Part shown: in pieces, positions 27,101 through 42,000 of the stretch | How the letters are laid out: each line of letters starts with the position of its first letter | Numbering within the stretch: position 1 is the first letter of the stretch | Assembly: GCA_019843655.1 (NCBI GenBank) | Contig: JACDQD010000005.1 | Location: forward strand, 15,217,575 to 15,281,574 | Length of the DNA: 64,000 bases | From: Lethocerus indicus | Lineage: Eukaryota; Arthropoda; Insecta; Hemiptera; Belostomatidae | Direction of reading: 5' to 3' | Program-made: the position numbers and the translations under genes | Notes under the pieces: model-generated | The model's input: only the letters and a program-made list of their open reading frames with translations | The model's database searches: none | Told to the model about the DNA's origin: nothing

Positions 27101-30100
27101 TAATTATCAACCAATTTAATTAGAAAAAATAGACCGTGGTATTTTATGGTGTATGGTTTCCCATAAGTAAAATGAGTTTAACTGTTCTATTCAGTGCACC
27201 AAGAGCTATGTTTCTAAGAAATGGTTACTTATTTTATCTTAAGAATTACATCTCAACATTGGTTTTATTATTACACAAGCTATTAAATGCCCTTATATAA
27301 TGGCTTTTTAATCATGTTGCTGTTATTTGGATGTGATTATTTTAATTGAAAAATAAATTTATCATTATCACGCATTCATCATTTGTATTGTAGTTGGGGT
27401 CGCTGTTATGTATAATACCCGCCCCCCACCACTGGAGATGAGCATTGGTCGATTTCCTGAAGTTGATATTAGAAGAGCACGCAAAAAGAGATATAAAACA
27501 CTGACCCAGAAAAACTGGGAGCATTTGTTAAGGGTGGGTTTGATAAGAGTGGGGAGGGGTTGGCAGCACGCTCTCTTGAGCCCGTTCCTTCCGATGGCGA
27601 TATAACGAGGTTTGCCGACTTCAATCCGGGACCACTTTTCAGCTAGAAGTTATTTCAGCGGAATTTCGCCCCCCGAGATCCCATCTGCTTTATTATATGC
27701 TCAATAGCTCCGTTTTTACGACGGTACCAGCGCTGGTGAGTTGAGGCGTCGAGTTGGAATTAACTTAAACGATGTTCATCAGTACGGTCAAATATAAATT
27801 ATAAGTATTATAGACATAATAAATTCAAGTCACCGTCTGTATAATTGTGTGAATTATTTTTAAACACGCGGTTAATTTAAATTCTGTCAATATAGGTAGT
27901 TTTTCGATTAATAAGGTGTTTTACTGAAACTAAAGAGCTATACTTTAAATCTTATTAATAAAACATTCGATTTATCATGTATTTAGAATTTGTTATGATT
28001 TTAATTAAAGTAAATCTCCGTATATTGATTGAATTTGGGCCCAAAGCTTTCATCCTGCCTCGTGGCAGCAATTGAGTGAGTACTTGTGACGATGGAGAAC
28101 CTATTGCTCAAGCCTTTATCATTGGGGCAGTAGAGGAAGAAGATTCGTCTTCTTTGTTCCGGCCTAAACCTTTTCTTGGCATTCATCTCCTAAATAATAG
28201 GAGCCTTTCTTTCCGCAATATCCTGCGCCTTTCTGCCAAGAGCCGGACCTTGCCTGGATTTCATCGTCCTCCAAGGTTATTGGAAGAGGCTTAAAAATTG
28301 TTCTAATCACTCGTTTTTATCGAGCATTCGATGCCGGTCCTTAGTGTTAATTATGCCTCCCCTATTACTACAACGACTGGCACTGTATTTAATTTCCATA
28401 AGCGGAACAGATTTACTCATATTGCAAATCTGTATCAGACTTACTGAGCGATTTAATAAGTTCACTTTAGTGTTGTCTCGTTAGGCAAACCATAATCAAA
28501 CAGGATCAAACGGGTTGCGGCGTTCTTAATGCTAACCGGCAACGTTCAACGGTCCTGTTGGTTTAGCATCAGCGCCGTGCTATGCGTTCGCCTTTTCAGT
28601 GAACTAGCCAGGATAATGAATTATTCCCTTTCTTTACAGTGTAAATGGCCAATATAATAAAAAAATTTTGATGTTATTATTTGATATTTTTATGATTAGT
28701 ATTTAATTATACCGAACTAGTGGACGTTTCACTTGTAATTCAAATTGAATGAAACAAACACTCGGACGAGCCACTCGCCTTGTCCATATTGTGTTAAATT
28801 TTATTAGCCTAATTGGATAGTGACTTGGACTCACTTGTTGAGGCCAAACAGTGGAGGGACTTTTGAAAACGGCTAGGGTCGCAAGAGTAATTAAAATGTT
28901 TTGGAACCGGATTACCAGGATTTATCTCCTTCAATTAAATGTCAGTGGCATTTGTGCGGGGCTGGCTCTGGAAAAAGGCCCGGATGGGTCGGGGCTGACA
29001 CAAGGTGTTTGTGCCCGGCTCTAATCACTTTTTCCGTTTTATTGGACGTTTTTCGACCCCCAAAGCCCCCTCCATGGGCACGATAATTCGCTTCTGAGGG
29101 GTGGGGGGTAAAGGAATTTTCTTTTGAACTTTCGATTTGGCCCCTTCCCTAACATTTCTGGCGTTTTCGCTTCTGTTAAAAGCCCGATTGGAAAACAGGG
29201 TTTCGTTATCGGAAAAAAGTATAATAATATTTGCCTCTCGTGCAGTCCAATCATCATCGAGAGGTCTTCGAGATAAGTGGCTGTCGGACTTTTGAACTGA
29301 TTCATTCATGATAATGCATGATATAACTTAACAATTTGGAATCCGTGTACGACCACGTAATAGAGCTGAGTTTGTTAAATTTTCTCCGAGATATGTTTCA
29401 GTAAATATTAAACGTAAAGGTTGCCTCTCTTGTTTTTAACAATTATGCTGTGTATAATTTTGTATATAATGTAGTTAGGATATAACTTTAATATGACCTG
29501 ATATTTTCTATTAATTACATTGCCCTTTTATTACACAATATTGGAAGTCGGAATTCGCCCGTGTTATGAATTTCCCCACGTTTCGGATTGTTTGAGATTG
29601 TTCGTTACAATTATTTATTTAGGTTCGGTTGAGGGGTTGGCTTTGCTATACTGCCGCGTCCCCCCTCCTCCCAGCAATAACAGTATACAGAAGGAGGGTC
29701 AAGTGTTCTGGACGGGGCCTAATCCCCTGAGACCGCGGTTAGGTTTGTGAGACGGTGGCGCTGTGTTCCCTCGGTCGGTTATTCAACCGTTCGGAAGCAA
29801 CAATACTGTGTAGGGCCATTGTGTGCCCGCCTGGTCCACCCACTTCCTTCTTCCCCCGCTTCTCTCGGGATATAGCTCAACGAAGACACCGTAGCCCCCT
29901 CCTCTTATTATCCGATACACAGCGAAGAATAACCCCGTCGAACGGAAATAAATTCTCGACCCAATTCAGACTAGGGGCTTTTAAATTGGCTTCAAAAAGA
30001 AATTTCTAAACTTACATCGTGGATCAGACTAGTCGTAGGTAAACGAATGATGTCGGTTAATCATTATTTTAATTGCTTTCTTAAGGTGAAGGAATAACTG

Positions 30101-33100
30101 TTCAACTTGTAAATTGTTAAATATTACTATAATTTTAATTCAAATTAAGCTATTCTGTTGGTTTAAACGAGAGGAAGCGGCATATTACAAGAGATTGTGG
30201 AACAACTGAACTTTCTTCTAATGAGTTTACTGCATTGAGTAATTCATGTTATATTAGCTTAATTCAATTCACAGTCGGGGGAAAATTTATTTGTTCGGCA
30301 GTAGAATTGAATACCATTTTTCGAGCTATTTTGACCATTTGCCTCCTCAAAATTAGGGAAGGATATTTGGGTTAAAAATAAAACCTACCTGGCATTAATT
30401 CGATTAGTTGTTAGGGGGGCCCCGTGTGAAGCGGCCGTGAAGGTTTAGGCGGCCTACGGCTCCTTGAAATTAATGATTCCTCTAGGGCTAACCACTTTCC
30501 TTAATTCCGCACCCGCATTCCAGAATCGGATGAGACGATTCATAAAATGGAGAGGTAATATTTTCTGAGCGATTTTGTTTCCCAACGTACAAATGTTAAA
30601 AAACAATCGGTAAATGTTCTCGCAAATGATGAGCTCGACTGTCAAATCAACGATTACGTATTGCATAACTCGACTTATAAACCTTGTACCAATTATATTT
30701 AATTCGGTTAAATAGGAATTTCTCGTGTAAAATTAATAATGGATCTGATAGTGGAGATTGCTCGTTTAATTGGGTTACATGGACAAAGTCCTCTGTCGTA
30801 TCTCTGCGTTTGATGTCGATAGAAAATAATTACTCCGTTACGTTCTGCATTGGTTCGAATATGCCATCGTATGTGATTTTAGGTAGTAAGTGAATTTCAA
30901 ATTGGCTCGAAACCAAGTTAATTGAAAATTTCCGTCCCTGGTCCGATTCGATACAAGATGCATTTATGATTTGACATTGTTAACAATAATATGTTAAATA
31001 CGACCTCCGTGTTCTACTCACAATTACACCTTAATAATCATCCCTCAATAAAGAATGTCAATGGAACTGCATTTTCTTATAGAAATAAAAACCTTTCGTA
31101 TGATTTTATAGTGATAGATAGTTTATAATCCAATTTGTATCTTACTTTTTACACGGAAAGTTTTAGTAATCAATATTTGATGCATATGAAAAGTTCATAG
31201 TTAAATTAATAGTACTGTTAATTAAAATTAACTGCTCCATACGTTTTATTTAGACTTGTTACATGTCTAGTTCCAGCTTAAGCCAACTCGAAAATTCGGT
31301 AAACCATTTCTTTTGATACATTCACGTACGGGTCGTATTTTAACGATTGTTCAATTTTCGCTCCGGACGCCGGGTGAATAAAATAAAAATATACTGGCTG
31401 TCGTGCGCGACCAACCGCGGTCTACGGTGGGTGGGGATGCGAAGAATGCTGCCTACATTCTGGAAATTCAGGATGAAATTCGCCCGTACCGTCCAGACGG
31501 GGACGCTCCTGAATAAATCATCCGTTGTTAGGTCATGGCGCGGACGAATAGAGGCCGGAGACGACCACCACCCGACCGCAGGGCCCCCATCCAATTTCAG
31601 AAGAGCCAAATATTATGAATAACCGATTGGTTATCAAGAGTGTTGGACATCTGTTATTAACGTTATGTTAAATCCATACCGACGTGAACTAACTTTAGAA
31701 CCTACTTAAGAAGAGGAAAGACATAGTTTTAACTGATGAGCAGTTGTCGATAAACAATCAGCAGAGCTAAATTCAGCAGCATAGACATAAAATTCTCTTT
31801 TACAAAATTGGCATATGTATGTGCATACCTGTCTCCACGCGCTAATACCATTTTTGTTTATTAGTCGGACGCTACATTTACGATCGGAGATCGTGTAAAA
31901 TAACAATGCTGAGAGAACGCTCGTTCGGCCTAATCAACTGGAGACAACAAACACATTCGTAGGCGGTGTTAAACCTGAACTACTAATTAGTAAATCAATA
32001 TTTCCCTGAATTATTGTCCTGTATCAACAGTCTGCTGCTGTAAATTGAACAACATTCTATACACATTTGTCCCCTACGTTCCCGAAATTTTTCAGGTTTT
32101 TTGAAGCGGACTCTAGGTAATTGCGTTCAATGGTGTTGGGATTACCTGTTTTCATACAGTCGGCTTTCAAATTTCTCCAGGTTTTGATTCCCGCTTATTT
32201 TCACATTCGGATACTCTTTAAGCTCGTGGACCAAGCCTTTATCGCTGTTACACCAAAAACCTCCGCCTCTTCTGCTACACCATAAGCCCATTATTCGGCC
32301 GATTATTCGTTTCGCCGCTAATCTGCGGACATTAAAAATACAGGAGAAGAGCGCACTCCAGCAGTTATTAAAGGCCGGGTCCCGATGCTAACTTGCCTTG
32401 ACAAAATGAAAAAAAGCGCGTGGAACACAGCCCCCTACAACTCCCTAACAGCAACTTTATTTTCATTTAATATTCCTAACGTTTATACCCAGAAAGGTTT
32501 CGGTTGTAATACTTTAATCCTCGGCCAGTAGGAAACTTGCCCAAAAAAAGGCCGCCGGTACACGATTTTTCAGTTTTTATTTGGAAATTAAAATTTCAAA
32601 GATGTTCGTTTCCGCATTTGTGAATAGGGTTCCAATGTGCTGTTTTAAAAATGTTCCTCGATGCGGTAACAATTTGTTTTTAAGCCGCTCGAAACTTTCA
32701 TAGCAATATGTGGACTGTCATTCGAAATTAATTTTTTCTATGGCTTTTACAAAACTGGGCAGAGCTGAAAATATTATTCCCTGCGTACACCGCTTCTATT
32801 CTACATTTTTACAATCCATGAATACTCTCAACGCCCTCTATTTTCTGTTTTTATGTTACGTTTCTGCTTCTTTATACATTCATATAGAACATGTCCTCGC
32901 ATTGTGTTTTTGCCTGAATGTTTCAATAATTATAGTTGCTGAATTAATAACTGTTTTATACTTTGATGTTTCATTGAAATTTTGATAATAATAAATTTTT
33001 ATTTTGTCCTTTGGTATTCGACAATTATCACTTAAAAGAGAACATTGTGTATTTTGTTGCCAAAACTGGGCGGGTGTTAGAGGGCGAGGGGTCGGTGGCC

Positions 33101-35074
33101 CTCGACGCCAGCGAAGGTGTCCTCATGAAAATTCATTTTCCGCTCTCGGACCCTTTATTAAGTTCCGCGGTCCCCGACAGAATATATTAACTGAACAAAG
33201 AAACGCCCACTCCCTATCACTGACCATTTGTTATGACTCCTGCGGTCCGGAGGTGGTGGATGGACTTTTAACTTCCCCTTTACTCCTAGCCGATCTCTAA
33301 ACACTTTTTGTTGACTGTCGTTATATTACAAATTCGACGGATTGTCCCAGCTCCACTTAACGTCCGGTAAATGAACTCCTATAAGCGTACGGTACTGAAG
33401 GTAGCAATCAAGATAATTCAAGGTTGGTCACACCGACTTGTTGAGCTTGATTCTAATATGCCAGAATGGCGTTATGAATTTCAGAAATATATAAGTGTAA
33501 TCGTCATCAATATCGTAATATCATAACATGGAATGCACAAGATTTTATTTCTCTACAGTTCTGTAGCTGTGCTGATGAGATAAAATATTAAGAGAAAACT
33601 GCGAATCAAACGCCCTCCTTGTATATATCTGTGCGTTGGAGACGACCCCTCTTGTTTCCACGACTGGCGTAATTTACTAACGTGTAATGTTCTCCTCCGC
33701 AGTTTGTTTATTCCGTTTCCTTTAGTAATGTGGGACGTATTTGTGAACTCGTCCAACTCGCCCCGAAATCCCTCCGTCTTAAGCGGGCGAATCAATTACT
33801 GGTCTCGCGGTAGTGGGGTTGGGGGTGGATGTGTGTGTGTGTGTGTCTAAGGGGAGCTTCCCCGCATGAAAATTCATGCCCGAGTTGTGCGGCGGTTGCC
33901 ACTTCATTAGGCCGTTACCGAGCCGGCGGAGGTACCCGGCGGGCCCAGCGTAAACAGAGCCCACGCCGGCCGCTTTAGGACTCGAATTGTATCCGCCTCC
34001 TTGAGACGGCCCCCCCCCTCCCCTTCCCCTCCACCCGCCGCTTCAGCCACGGGATTTTACCTCGATGAATATTCAGATTGGGTACCGACCCAATTTAACT
34101 GGCCCCAAACGCATCCTTTAGCGCTGCTCAGAACTGGGTTATCACGGCCGGCTGATTTTCCAACTTCTTTCGCTTGTTTAGCCTCGGCTCGACATAGTTC
34201 GACTTTAGTTGGCCCTATTCGGTTTTAGCTGTTCTAATATGCTACGAGAGGCTGCAGCCCGTTAACATATCATTCTCGTGGCCGTCTCCTACTGAATTGG
34301 CCATTGAAGAGACTAATATTTTGTCTCGAACAGCTCAGTTTGCTATTCTTAATACGTCTATGGGATTTTCTTTTGGTAGTTTTTTAGGATCATTTCTGGA
34401 CTATCAGTTTCAGAGGAGGCACAACTATGTGCAAATTTATAGCAAATTTTATTCTGTTTCGTTCCTCTTTAGCATATTTTCAGGCGTCACCTGCCTGCCA
34501 GGGATAATGCATGATCAATGTGTATATCATAATTCAATCTGTGGTCCCTGTTGTAATGATAATTTAACTAGTATGAATAGACCAAATGCTATAGCGATTT
34601 TGACAATACGAAATACGAAAGAATGTAAAGCAGTTTCTTACTGTTAAATTGCATTGTCTTTTCGAGCATAGTATTTTATCGGAAGAAGAAATTTGCTCGC
34701 GGCTATTATTCAGATTGCTTAAATTTGTTGAATTTATGTATTCGTGCATGCGTGCATTTTGATATGTAAATTTGGGGTAATAAATAATTATAATCGGGTG
34801 CAGTCAGTTTAAATTCGACATTTCGGTTTTAGACGAAATGCATTGTTCTTTCGTATCGCGAAAAGAATTGATAAGTATTCAGCATGTTCTGTACAACAGA
34901 ATATTTTACTTTTTTTCATTCTGGCTGCAGTTAGATTCTGGCAGCACATCATGCACTTTAAATTTATCTTTAAAAGTTCCTCGCAACCTTAATTTCGGAT
35001 GATTTATAATATCATTTATAAAGCTCGGTTAATTATAAATGGATATGTTACATACTCTTATTGAAACGTTTAGG

Positions 35075-35075
<1 letters not shown>
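24104..35075. other. Non-coding sequence, no gene recognised
   Basis: Eleven kilobases without a supportable gene or repeat family. GC-rich patches lie near 25260-25640, 28880-29130, 29640-29960, 33050-33280 and 33780-34200. The last contains a short GT run (33826-33845) and a C9 run (34010-34018). GTTAATT-AA-AATTAAC, near 31216-31231, is a small AT palindrome. Open frames such as 32710-32985, 34297-34647 and 31347-31622 have compositions expected of AT- or GC-biased random sequence and contain no motif I know. Confidence 0.6.

Positions 35076-35129
<54 letters not shown>
35076..35129. repeat. (AT)n microsatellite, 54 bp
   Basis: An uninterrupted alternating TA run in AT-rich surroundings. 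Unlike the other two long AT runs in the window, it has no family 2 repeat beside it. Confidence 0.98.
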
Positions 35130-35133
<4 letters not shown>

Positions 35134-38100
35134 TTTATTTATATTTAAATCCTAGTTCAACAAAAAATACATATCTATCGAATTCATTGTGCAGTGACCT
35201 ATATTAAGCCGATAAGGTTTAAATAAATATTATCATAATTCGGAACAATCATGGTCGTCACTCCGACGTCGAACTTCCGCTGCTCACTGTTTGTCCATCG
35301 GCCATCAAGGGTTGACCTGGTTTCAGAAGCAACAAACTTCATCGCCAATAGAATTCTGTTTGTCTTTTTGTTTTGCCCTGTCGATTTGTTTTCCCTTTAA
35401 TTTCACGGCGCAACTGGAAATTGTTTTAAAGTACTAACTCTCAAGGAAACTTTGTCTGTAATTTATAACCCAACTCTACCTTTTCCCTAATTTATTATTC
35501 ACTAATTTAATTTTGATCGGATTTGTTATTTTCTTGTTCCTAGAATAAATTAAAATATTTGCACGTTGTCGTGCAAAATATTCAAGTTTTGAAACAAGTG
35601 GACGGACAGTGACGATTCGGAGCTATTCACTCTCATTCAATGTAATAATATTTAATCAATTTAAGCCCACTTCATATCGGTGGATTCTATGAGCTGTAAA
35701 AAGTAGAGGAAGGCTTTAATTACTTTGAACAGGAGTCCGGTTACTTTGGAAACGAAATTGCAAAACTACAATTTGAGTTATGAGGAATCTTGGGCGGCCT
35801 GTACCTGTGTAATTAATGTTCCACATTCAGAAGATAAATGACAGTTGGCCGTTTTTACTTTGTTTCGAAGTTGTTGTTAAAAGAGCGCATAATTAATTGG
35901 CGACGCTTCCGTCTATATTTACAACTCCTGGATTCGAACCAATTAGCCCAGTAGAAGGGCCGACTGAATAATTATTCTGGCGGCCTGTTCGGTAGTAATT
36001 TTTTCATCTCGGCCATATCTGAGGGCGGAAACTATATCCTGTTATTACTTGATCCGAACATAGTATGAAATATAAAGGTGAAAATTACCGAGAAGGGCCC
36101 GCAGAACGATTAGTAATTTCGCACCTTGAAATTCCGAAATTACTCAATGATCGTTCCGAGTATCGTATACATTTAATACATTCTGTGATATTTGATTCGG
36201 GTCGAACGACAGGCTGTCAGGCGCGTTGACGGACGTGGGGCTAATGGAAAAATTCGATATCTGAACGACTTGTCGCTTTTTTCACTTTTACTTCTTTATT
36301 TCTGCCATTTCGTCCCGCAGTTTTTCACCAGCAGTCGAGTGATGAGCCGGATACCTCAGCAGGGGATGTTGATTTCACTAATGGGATTCTTGCTTCCCCA
36401 TGCCAAGTGAGAGTGTAGTGGTTACATTTGGAAATATGTGTGTAATGGGACCTTAAAATAATCATTACTTACCTAAACTCATATTGGGACGAGTAATGAA
36501 ACGTATGCGTTTTGCGTTTTTGTCTATCTAAGCAATGATAGCGAACAACAATGACTCCTTATGTTTGGAATAAAAAGTCCTATAAAATCCTATAAGCATA
36601 TGAGTATACATATGCATTAATGTTGGTATTTTTTTTAATAACACATGTAACCATAGGGACATTTAAGAATTTCTTGAAAGAACATTAATGCTTTAGTATA
36701 TGTGGGCTGAAATCAAATAAGCCGAATTTAAATAATTTATTTTGCTAAAGTTTGGTTAATTTGCTCTGTTTCCTTTCGCTGACCCCTCCCTGGCCCTAAG
36801 TCCGGGTCTGGCGCTAAGCCGGCAGAGTTACTTAGCGGGCTCCTTCAAAGTAAATCCGGTTAAGGAATTTGCTTTGGCGCCCGGGCTTGGAGGGCAACAA
36901 AATTAGATAAACGCCGGCCCCATTATCCGGCTCGTGGGGGGGGGGGGCTCTTCTCATCGCCTCTTCCAGTTATTGAAACATAATGCGGTTAACGCGCCCC
37001 GGGCTTTAACTCCGATCACACCCACTGCCCGCCAAAACAGCGAACATCAAAAGGATTTGGACCTCGCCCACGATTAGAAGAGAATGTGGGGCCTAATACC
37101 GTCCTATGTGTGTTGGTTAACACAATGTGGACTGCAAGAAAAAGTAAAATTGTTCAAGGTGAAAATTACTCACTTTCGTGAAACAAATGATTGTATTATT
37201 ATTTTATAAAGTGAGTGGATTTATATGTGCATTCTATGTGATTACTTGAAAACTAAACCAATGATTTTCTAATGTGTCATTCATTTTTACATTCTGAAAT
37301 TATGTGTATAATCTTCGATTGACCATTTGCGAAAAATAACTGCCCAGTCTGTTCGTTATATTCTGTGCCATGAAATTTTGTGGGGCTTTTCTTAAAACTT
37401 TATCTCCAGCACGTATGCTTTACGATATGCGGTAGTGATTCTCCCTCTACTTTCCGTATCGTCCTTGGCTCTGTGTTCAATCCAATATCGGGATTTGCGT
37501 CTGGGCCATTTGATACATGTGAACAGTTGGGACTTGAAAGTAGGGGGGAAGGCGGAGTGTAGCGGCGGCACATTACTGAAACTTCCTCATGAACATGAAC
37601 AGGAGCATACTCCTTGAAAGTTTCCAGCGATAAAGTCCCACCCCTAATAAAAATTTACGTTATTATACATCTCTGTTAGTAAAGTTGTATCCTGAAACTA
37701 TTCTCATGCATCATAAGGGCCTTAAATAAAGGATAACAGTCGTAGTCCGGATGTAAAATATTTGTGCATTAATTGTGGAATCATATACTATACTATATTC
37801 ATTTTAGGGACACGATTTGTAGTTTTATCTTGCCCGTTATAATACCGTAACGAATGTATTAATGCTCCGAACTTATTACGCGCAATTCAAAATATATTGC
37901 CAGTTGAGCATCAAAATTGACGAGGAAGAAAAATCGATAGATTGTAGATTACAACCACACTATTAGATATGAAAATATTATGGAAATGTGTGTGCTTTAA
38001 TCTTCTAGACTTTCATCTAAAGTAGCTGGTTCCGATCTGACTTTCCTCTGAATTGCAATATTCGGTTCGGAGAAAATTCGAAGTATGCCATATGAGCGGG

Positions 38101-38989
38101 ATCTCGCTGGAGATATTCCCCCGGTATAACATTTTCTCCGCGCTTTCCATCGTTCTGATCATTTTCTGTGTGCCTTGGAGGGCCGGGATTTACAGCAACG
38201 AGTGGGATAGATAACATAGAAGGATATAGAAGGCAATTCTAGATTTTCTCATTTGCCTCAGCAATGAGCTGTGAACAGTAGAAGATGATAGGGAATTGAC
38301 TTAGTGTACTTAGGTAGTTTCTAAGCATCTAGTCTCCAGTCGCCTGTTTCTCATTTAAAGTTGAATTTGTTCCCAGTCGAATTTCCAAATCGGGCCACTC
38401 CTCCTGCTCTGATCTTTGGGCTCCCAGTCAATTTACACATCTTGGCCACAATTTCCGGCTGATTTGAATAGGAATGCCTTGCCGTATTTGCATTTCGGTT
38501 GACTGCTCAGAACCGCGAGGGTTAATTAGAAACTTTTTTTACCCCTATACATATTAAGTTCTTGTTTTCTAAATTAGAAAGTTGGTACAGCGTTAATAAG
38601 AATTAAAATTTCCGTATGGAAAGGGCCGCTGCCGAAGGGGCCTTCGTGCTAATAAGGGGCACTACTATGTTTAATATGTTGCCTTTAAATAATACAGAAA
38701 ACATTCTAAGGCATGTAACACGAATACATTATTGTAATAAGGTCTTCCTACTATCCTAAACATACTCCGAAAGAGAACCCATTTGACTGAATAACTACGC
38801 ACTTTCGGTTATATTTGTGTTCTCCTCTCCGGCATTCTATTTTGTTTCTGAAACAACTCTTTACAATAAAATTGAGTGGATTTCCTATGAGCCTGAAACC
38901 CATCAACATTTAAAATCTGATTTGAAGAACTCAATGAAAATGGAGTGCTGTTAGAACTTATACAGCATTTAGTTCCTCCTCGAATTTAT
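35130..38989. other. Non-coding sequence, no gene recognised
   Basis: I see no gene here. An exact B-box sequence on the minus strand (complement of 35930-35940) lacks an A-box and a foldable cloverleaf. A GC-rich patch near 36770-37080 contains a G12 run (36936-36947). CGAAGG-GG-CCTTCG is a 6-bp inverted repeat near 38634-38647. Confidence 0.6.
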
Positions 38990-39009
38990 TCATTAATTTA
39001 AATTAATGA
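38990..39009. repeat. Perfect 20-bp AT palindrome
   Basis: TCATTAATTTAAATTAATGA reads the same on both strands. It contains inverted TAAT/ATTA homeodomain core motifs, spaced as TAAT-4-ATTA. Fewer than one perfect 20-bp palindrome is expected by chance in 64 kb. A homeodomain dimer site is possible, but nothing adjacent supports it. Confidence 0.9.
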
Positions 39010-42000
39010 TACATTTTTAGTTTCATTTCCTTTATTCCTTTGTATTCCTCGCTCACAAATAATTAGAGATGTCGCTTAATCTCTTAACCTGTCGATCGGG
39101 CCCACTGCACTCTGGTCGCACTTACATCAGAGAACAACCCTCGTCACGGTGTCACGAACCCCTCGTCTCAAAAGGTACTCAACGCGCTGACTCAGGGCGT
39201 TAGTGCTTTGATCTAATTAGCCCCCATAACAGCCAACAAAGCATAGTTTTATACCCAATAAGGCGTGTCAACTATTTAGGCGCTGCTTCCTGTTACAAAA
39301 CCTAGTCGCCCAGAATAGAAATATCTGTTAGCTTCAATAAATCTCTTAGGTCTTTACTCCAATTTATTGTTAATATTGGCCATTTGTTTATAATATTAGT
39401 AACGTCTTCCATTGTACCAGTAGGTATGAGATGTTAGTTTGTTTATCCAGCGTCACCTTTTCTTGGCAAGATACATGGCCTAACTATACAGTTGCAGACT
39501 TATTTTCCCACGGGTCCTTTAAAAGAATGATAAATAAATATCTACGGTCGGGGGTTATAAATCTAAGTGGGGAGGGGGGAGGTATGTCTCAGCCCCAGTC
39601 TGAACTTGCCCACCTCTCGGGTGGCAATAAAAATAAAGGGCGGGTACAATTAATTGAATTCGATAGTGGACGGGAGGCGGCCATTCATCAACCGGGTGTT
39701 TAGGGTTCGCTTGTAATCTGCAGTAAATCACCGCACCCGCTGAACGCTACAAGCGGCCACTTAGTAGGGCGAAGGGGCAGCCCCCAATGCAGGAGCATAC
39801 CTGTGACGGCTGGCTTCACCTCTTGTTATTATTATGGCACCGCGTGCCCGCCATTCACCCGTCCTCAGGCCCCACTCTCCCCATAGCCGAGCCTAGTGTA
39901 ATTCCAGTTAAATATTAATCGGGCGTTACTACTAATCTGTCCCACTGAATAGTAGTATCGGTGTGCGTCTTCCATAACGTGCGGGGTCTACAGTTTGTTG
40001 CTTCCTTCCGGTATTATTTAATTCGCAGATAATTATTTTATATCTAAACTGACTTGAAATTTTGATTTTGAAATATAGGCAGGCATTTCAATTCATCGAG
40101 TTATGTCTGGTTTTTATATATCGTCCAACTGAACATACTTTCCTTGAATGACAATTTTTTTATTTATAAATAGAATCATTATTTCAATATGACACAGCGT
40201 GTAAAGAATAATATTTTCGATGTATTTTAAAGTTGCACTGATGAAATCTACAATCCGGGGATAAATTTTCTTCCACGTAGCAACGCAGAACGTTTTTGGC
40301 CTATTCTCCAGCACAATTATACACAAGTGGCTTATGGGTTCGTGTTCAAATAAAACTGTATGATTAATATATATATTACTACTATTTTTTCGTTTCCATA
40401 ACGAATTACGTTATATAAAAATTAACTCGTGCTGAACTTACAATGTATTACGATAGTAAAAATTTAAGCTTTTAAAAAATAATTTGTCATCTATTATTTT
40501 ACCTCTATTTAGATCGGTTCAAATACAGAAAGTTGGAGGAGCGCCGTTATGTCGGCTTTTCCGTCTATGCTAATTGGTAACTGTCGTCCGGGAAATCCTG
40601 GTACCAGGCGGCGGGACAATTATTTTTCAATTAGCCCCCGAGTTTATTCGGAGAGGGCTCGATGCATCAATTCCACCAAGCCCCCCTCCCCCGCCAGCCA
40701 CTTGTGATAAATCACCCGGGGAGCCAAAAAATTCGCGGGAGCCCCTGCCCAATAATCCCGGTAATCGTTGCCGGGGCGTTTAGTCGATTTGAGCCCCATA
40801 AATCAACCCCCACAGTACTGGCACCCGCCCCGCCCCGCCCCCGCCCTTCACGTCATTCCGATCCCAAATTGGCCGCCGCTATTTTACCCCAGAGCGGCAT
40901 ATTTAAATTTCTTTCAATCGGTCCGACGTGAAAAACAATTTGGGGTCTCGGTCGATTACTCCGTTATCCGACCGATGGAAGATTCGGTCGGCGGCTGCCT
41001 GACTGTTATGTATTTCATTTCCTTTTAGTTATTTGCATTCACATATTGAGCATATAGTCTGCACATATATAATCGATTTGTGTTGTAGGCGTGGAAAGAA
41101 ATATATGAACTACAATGATACTTTTTGTGTCATAGATTTAACGTAATGAAGAAATGGCACCTCGGCCCGGTGTTTCACTATCTTTAACTGCTAGCATGTA
41201 TTTATTTATTTAATATATTTGAACAGATAATGTTGATGTCAGATATTCCTAGTCAGCCTTCCTAGGCTGACAATTGATCGAATTATGACAGAGATTATAC
41301 TATATTCCTGATCCCGTAAAAATCCGATCGGCAATAGGATTTGATTGATCCGAATAGATCAATTACAACAAAACAGTTGTGATGAATAGGAATTCTAATT
41401 GTACTGTTTGGTTTTGTTAAATCATAAATTCTCGTCCAAACAGGTGTTCTGATTTTCAGCAGCAGAATTATGTTAACCGGGAACGGTTGACTAATGAATT
41501 TCAAGGTTTGCATAATTCATCAGTGCCCGATGTTGTGGCTTCATTCGCTTCAAATATTAGTTCAGTATATACACTAATTAAGTATCTATTTCCCAGTTTG
41601 TAAGCGGCGGGTAATACAAAACACTGAACCGAAAATTAAATTTATTAGGATAAACCAAATAAAGGTATGAGTGTGAAATATAGTTTCAGAATTTTAGACT
41701 CTTGAGAACAGTTTTATTCTTAGTTTTTTATTGGAACAACTGTTGTCAATATATGTCAATAAGTTATATGTAATGCATTACATAGTTCATTATAATTTGT
41801 ATTACCTGATTATTCAAGTTAATCTTAATTATGTGTTTTCTTGTCTGAAAAATCCCCCCCCCCCCATTGTCCCTATTTTGATGTAAATCACCATTGTGGC
41901 TTCGCGTTTTACTCTCCAATAGTCTCCAATTATTATTATATTAAAAAATATTGCTGATCAATATTGCTGACTCAAATCTGCATAAGGACAGCGGACAAGA

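Noticed and set aside
35930..35940. Exact B-box GGTTCGAATCC on the minus strand as a tRNA gene
   Set aside because: The T stem pairs poorly, no A-box lies upstream and no acceptor stem forms.
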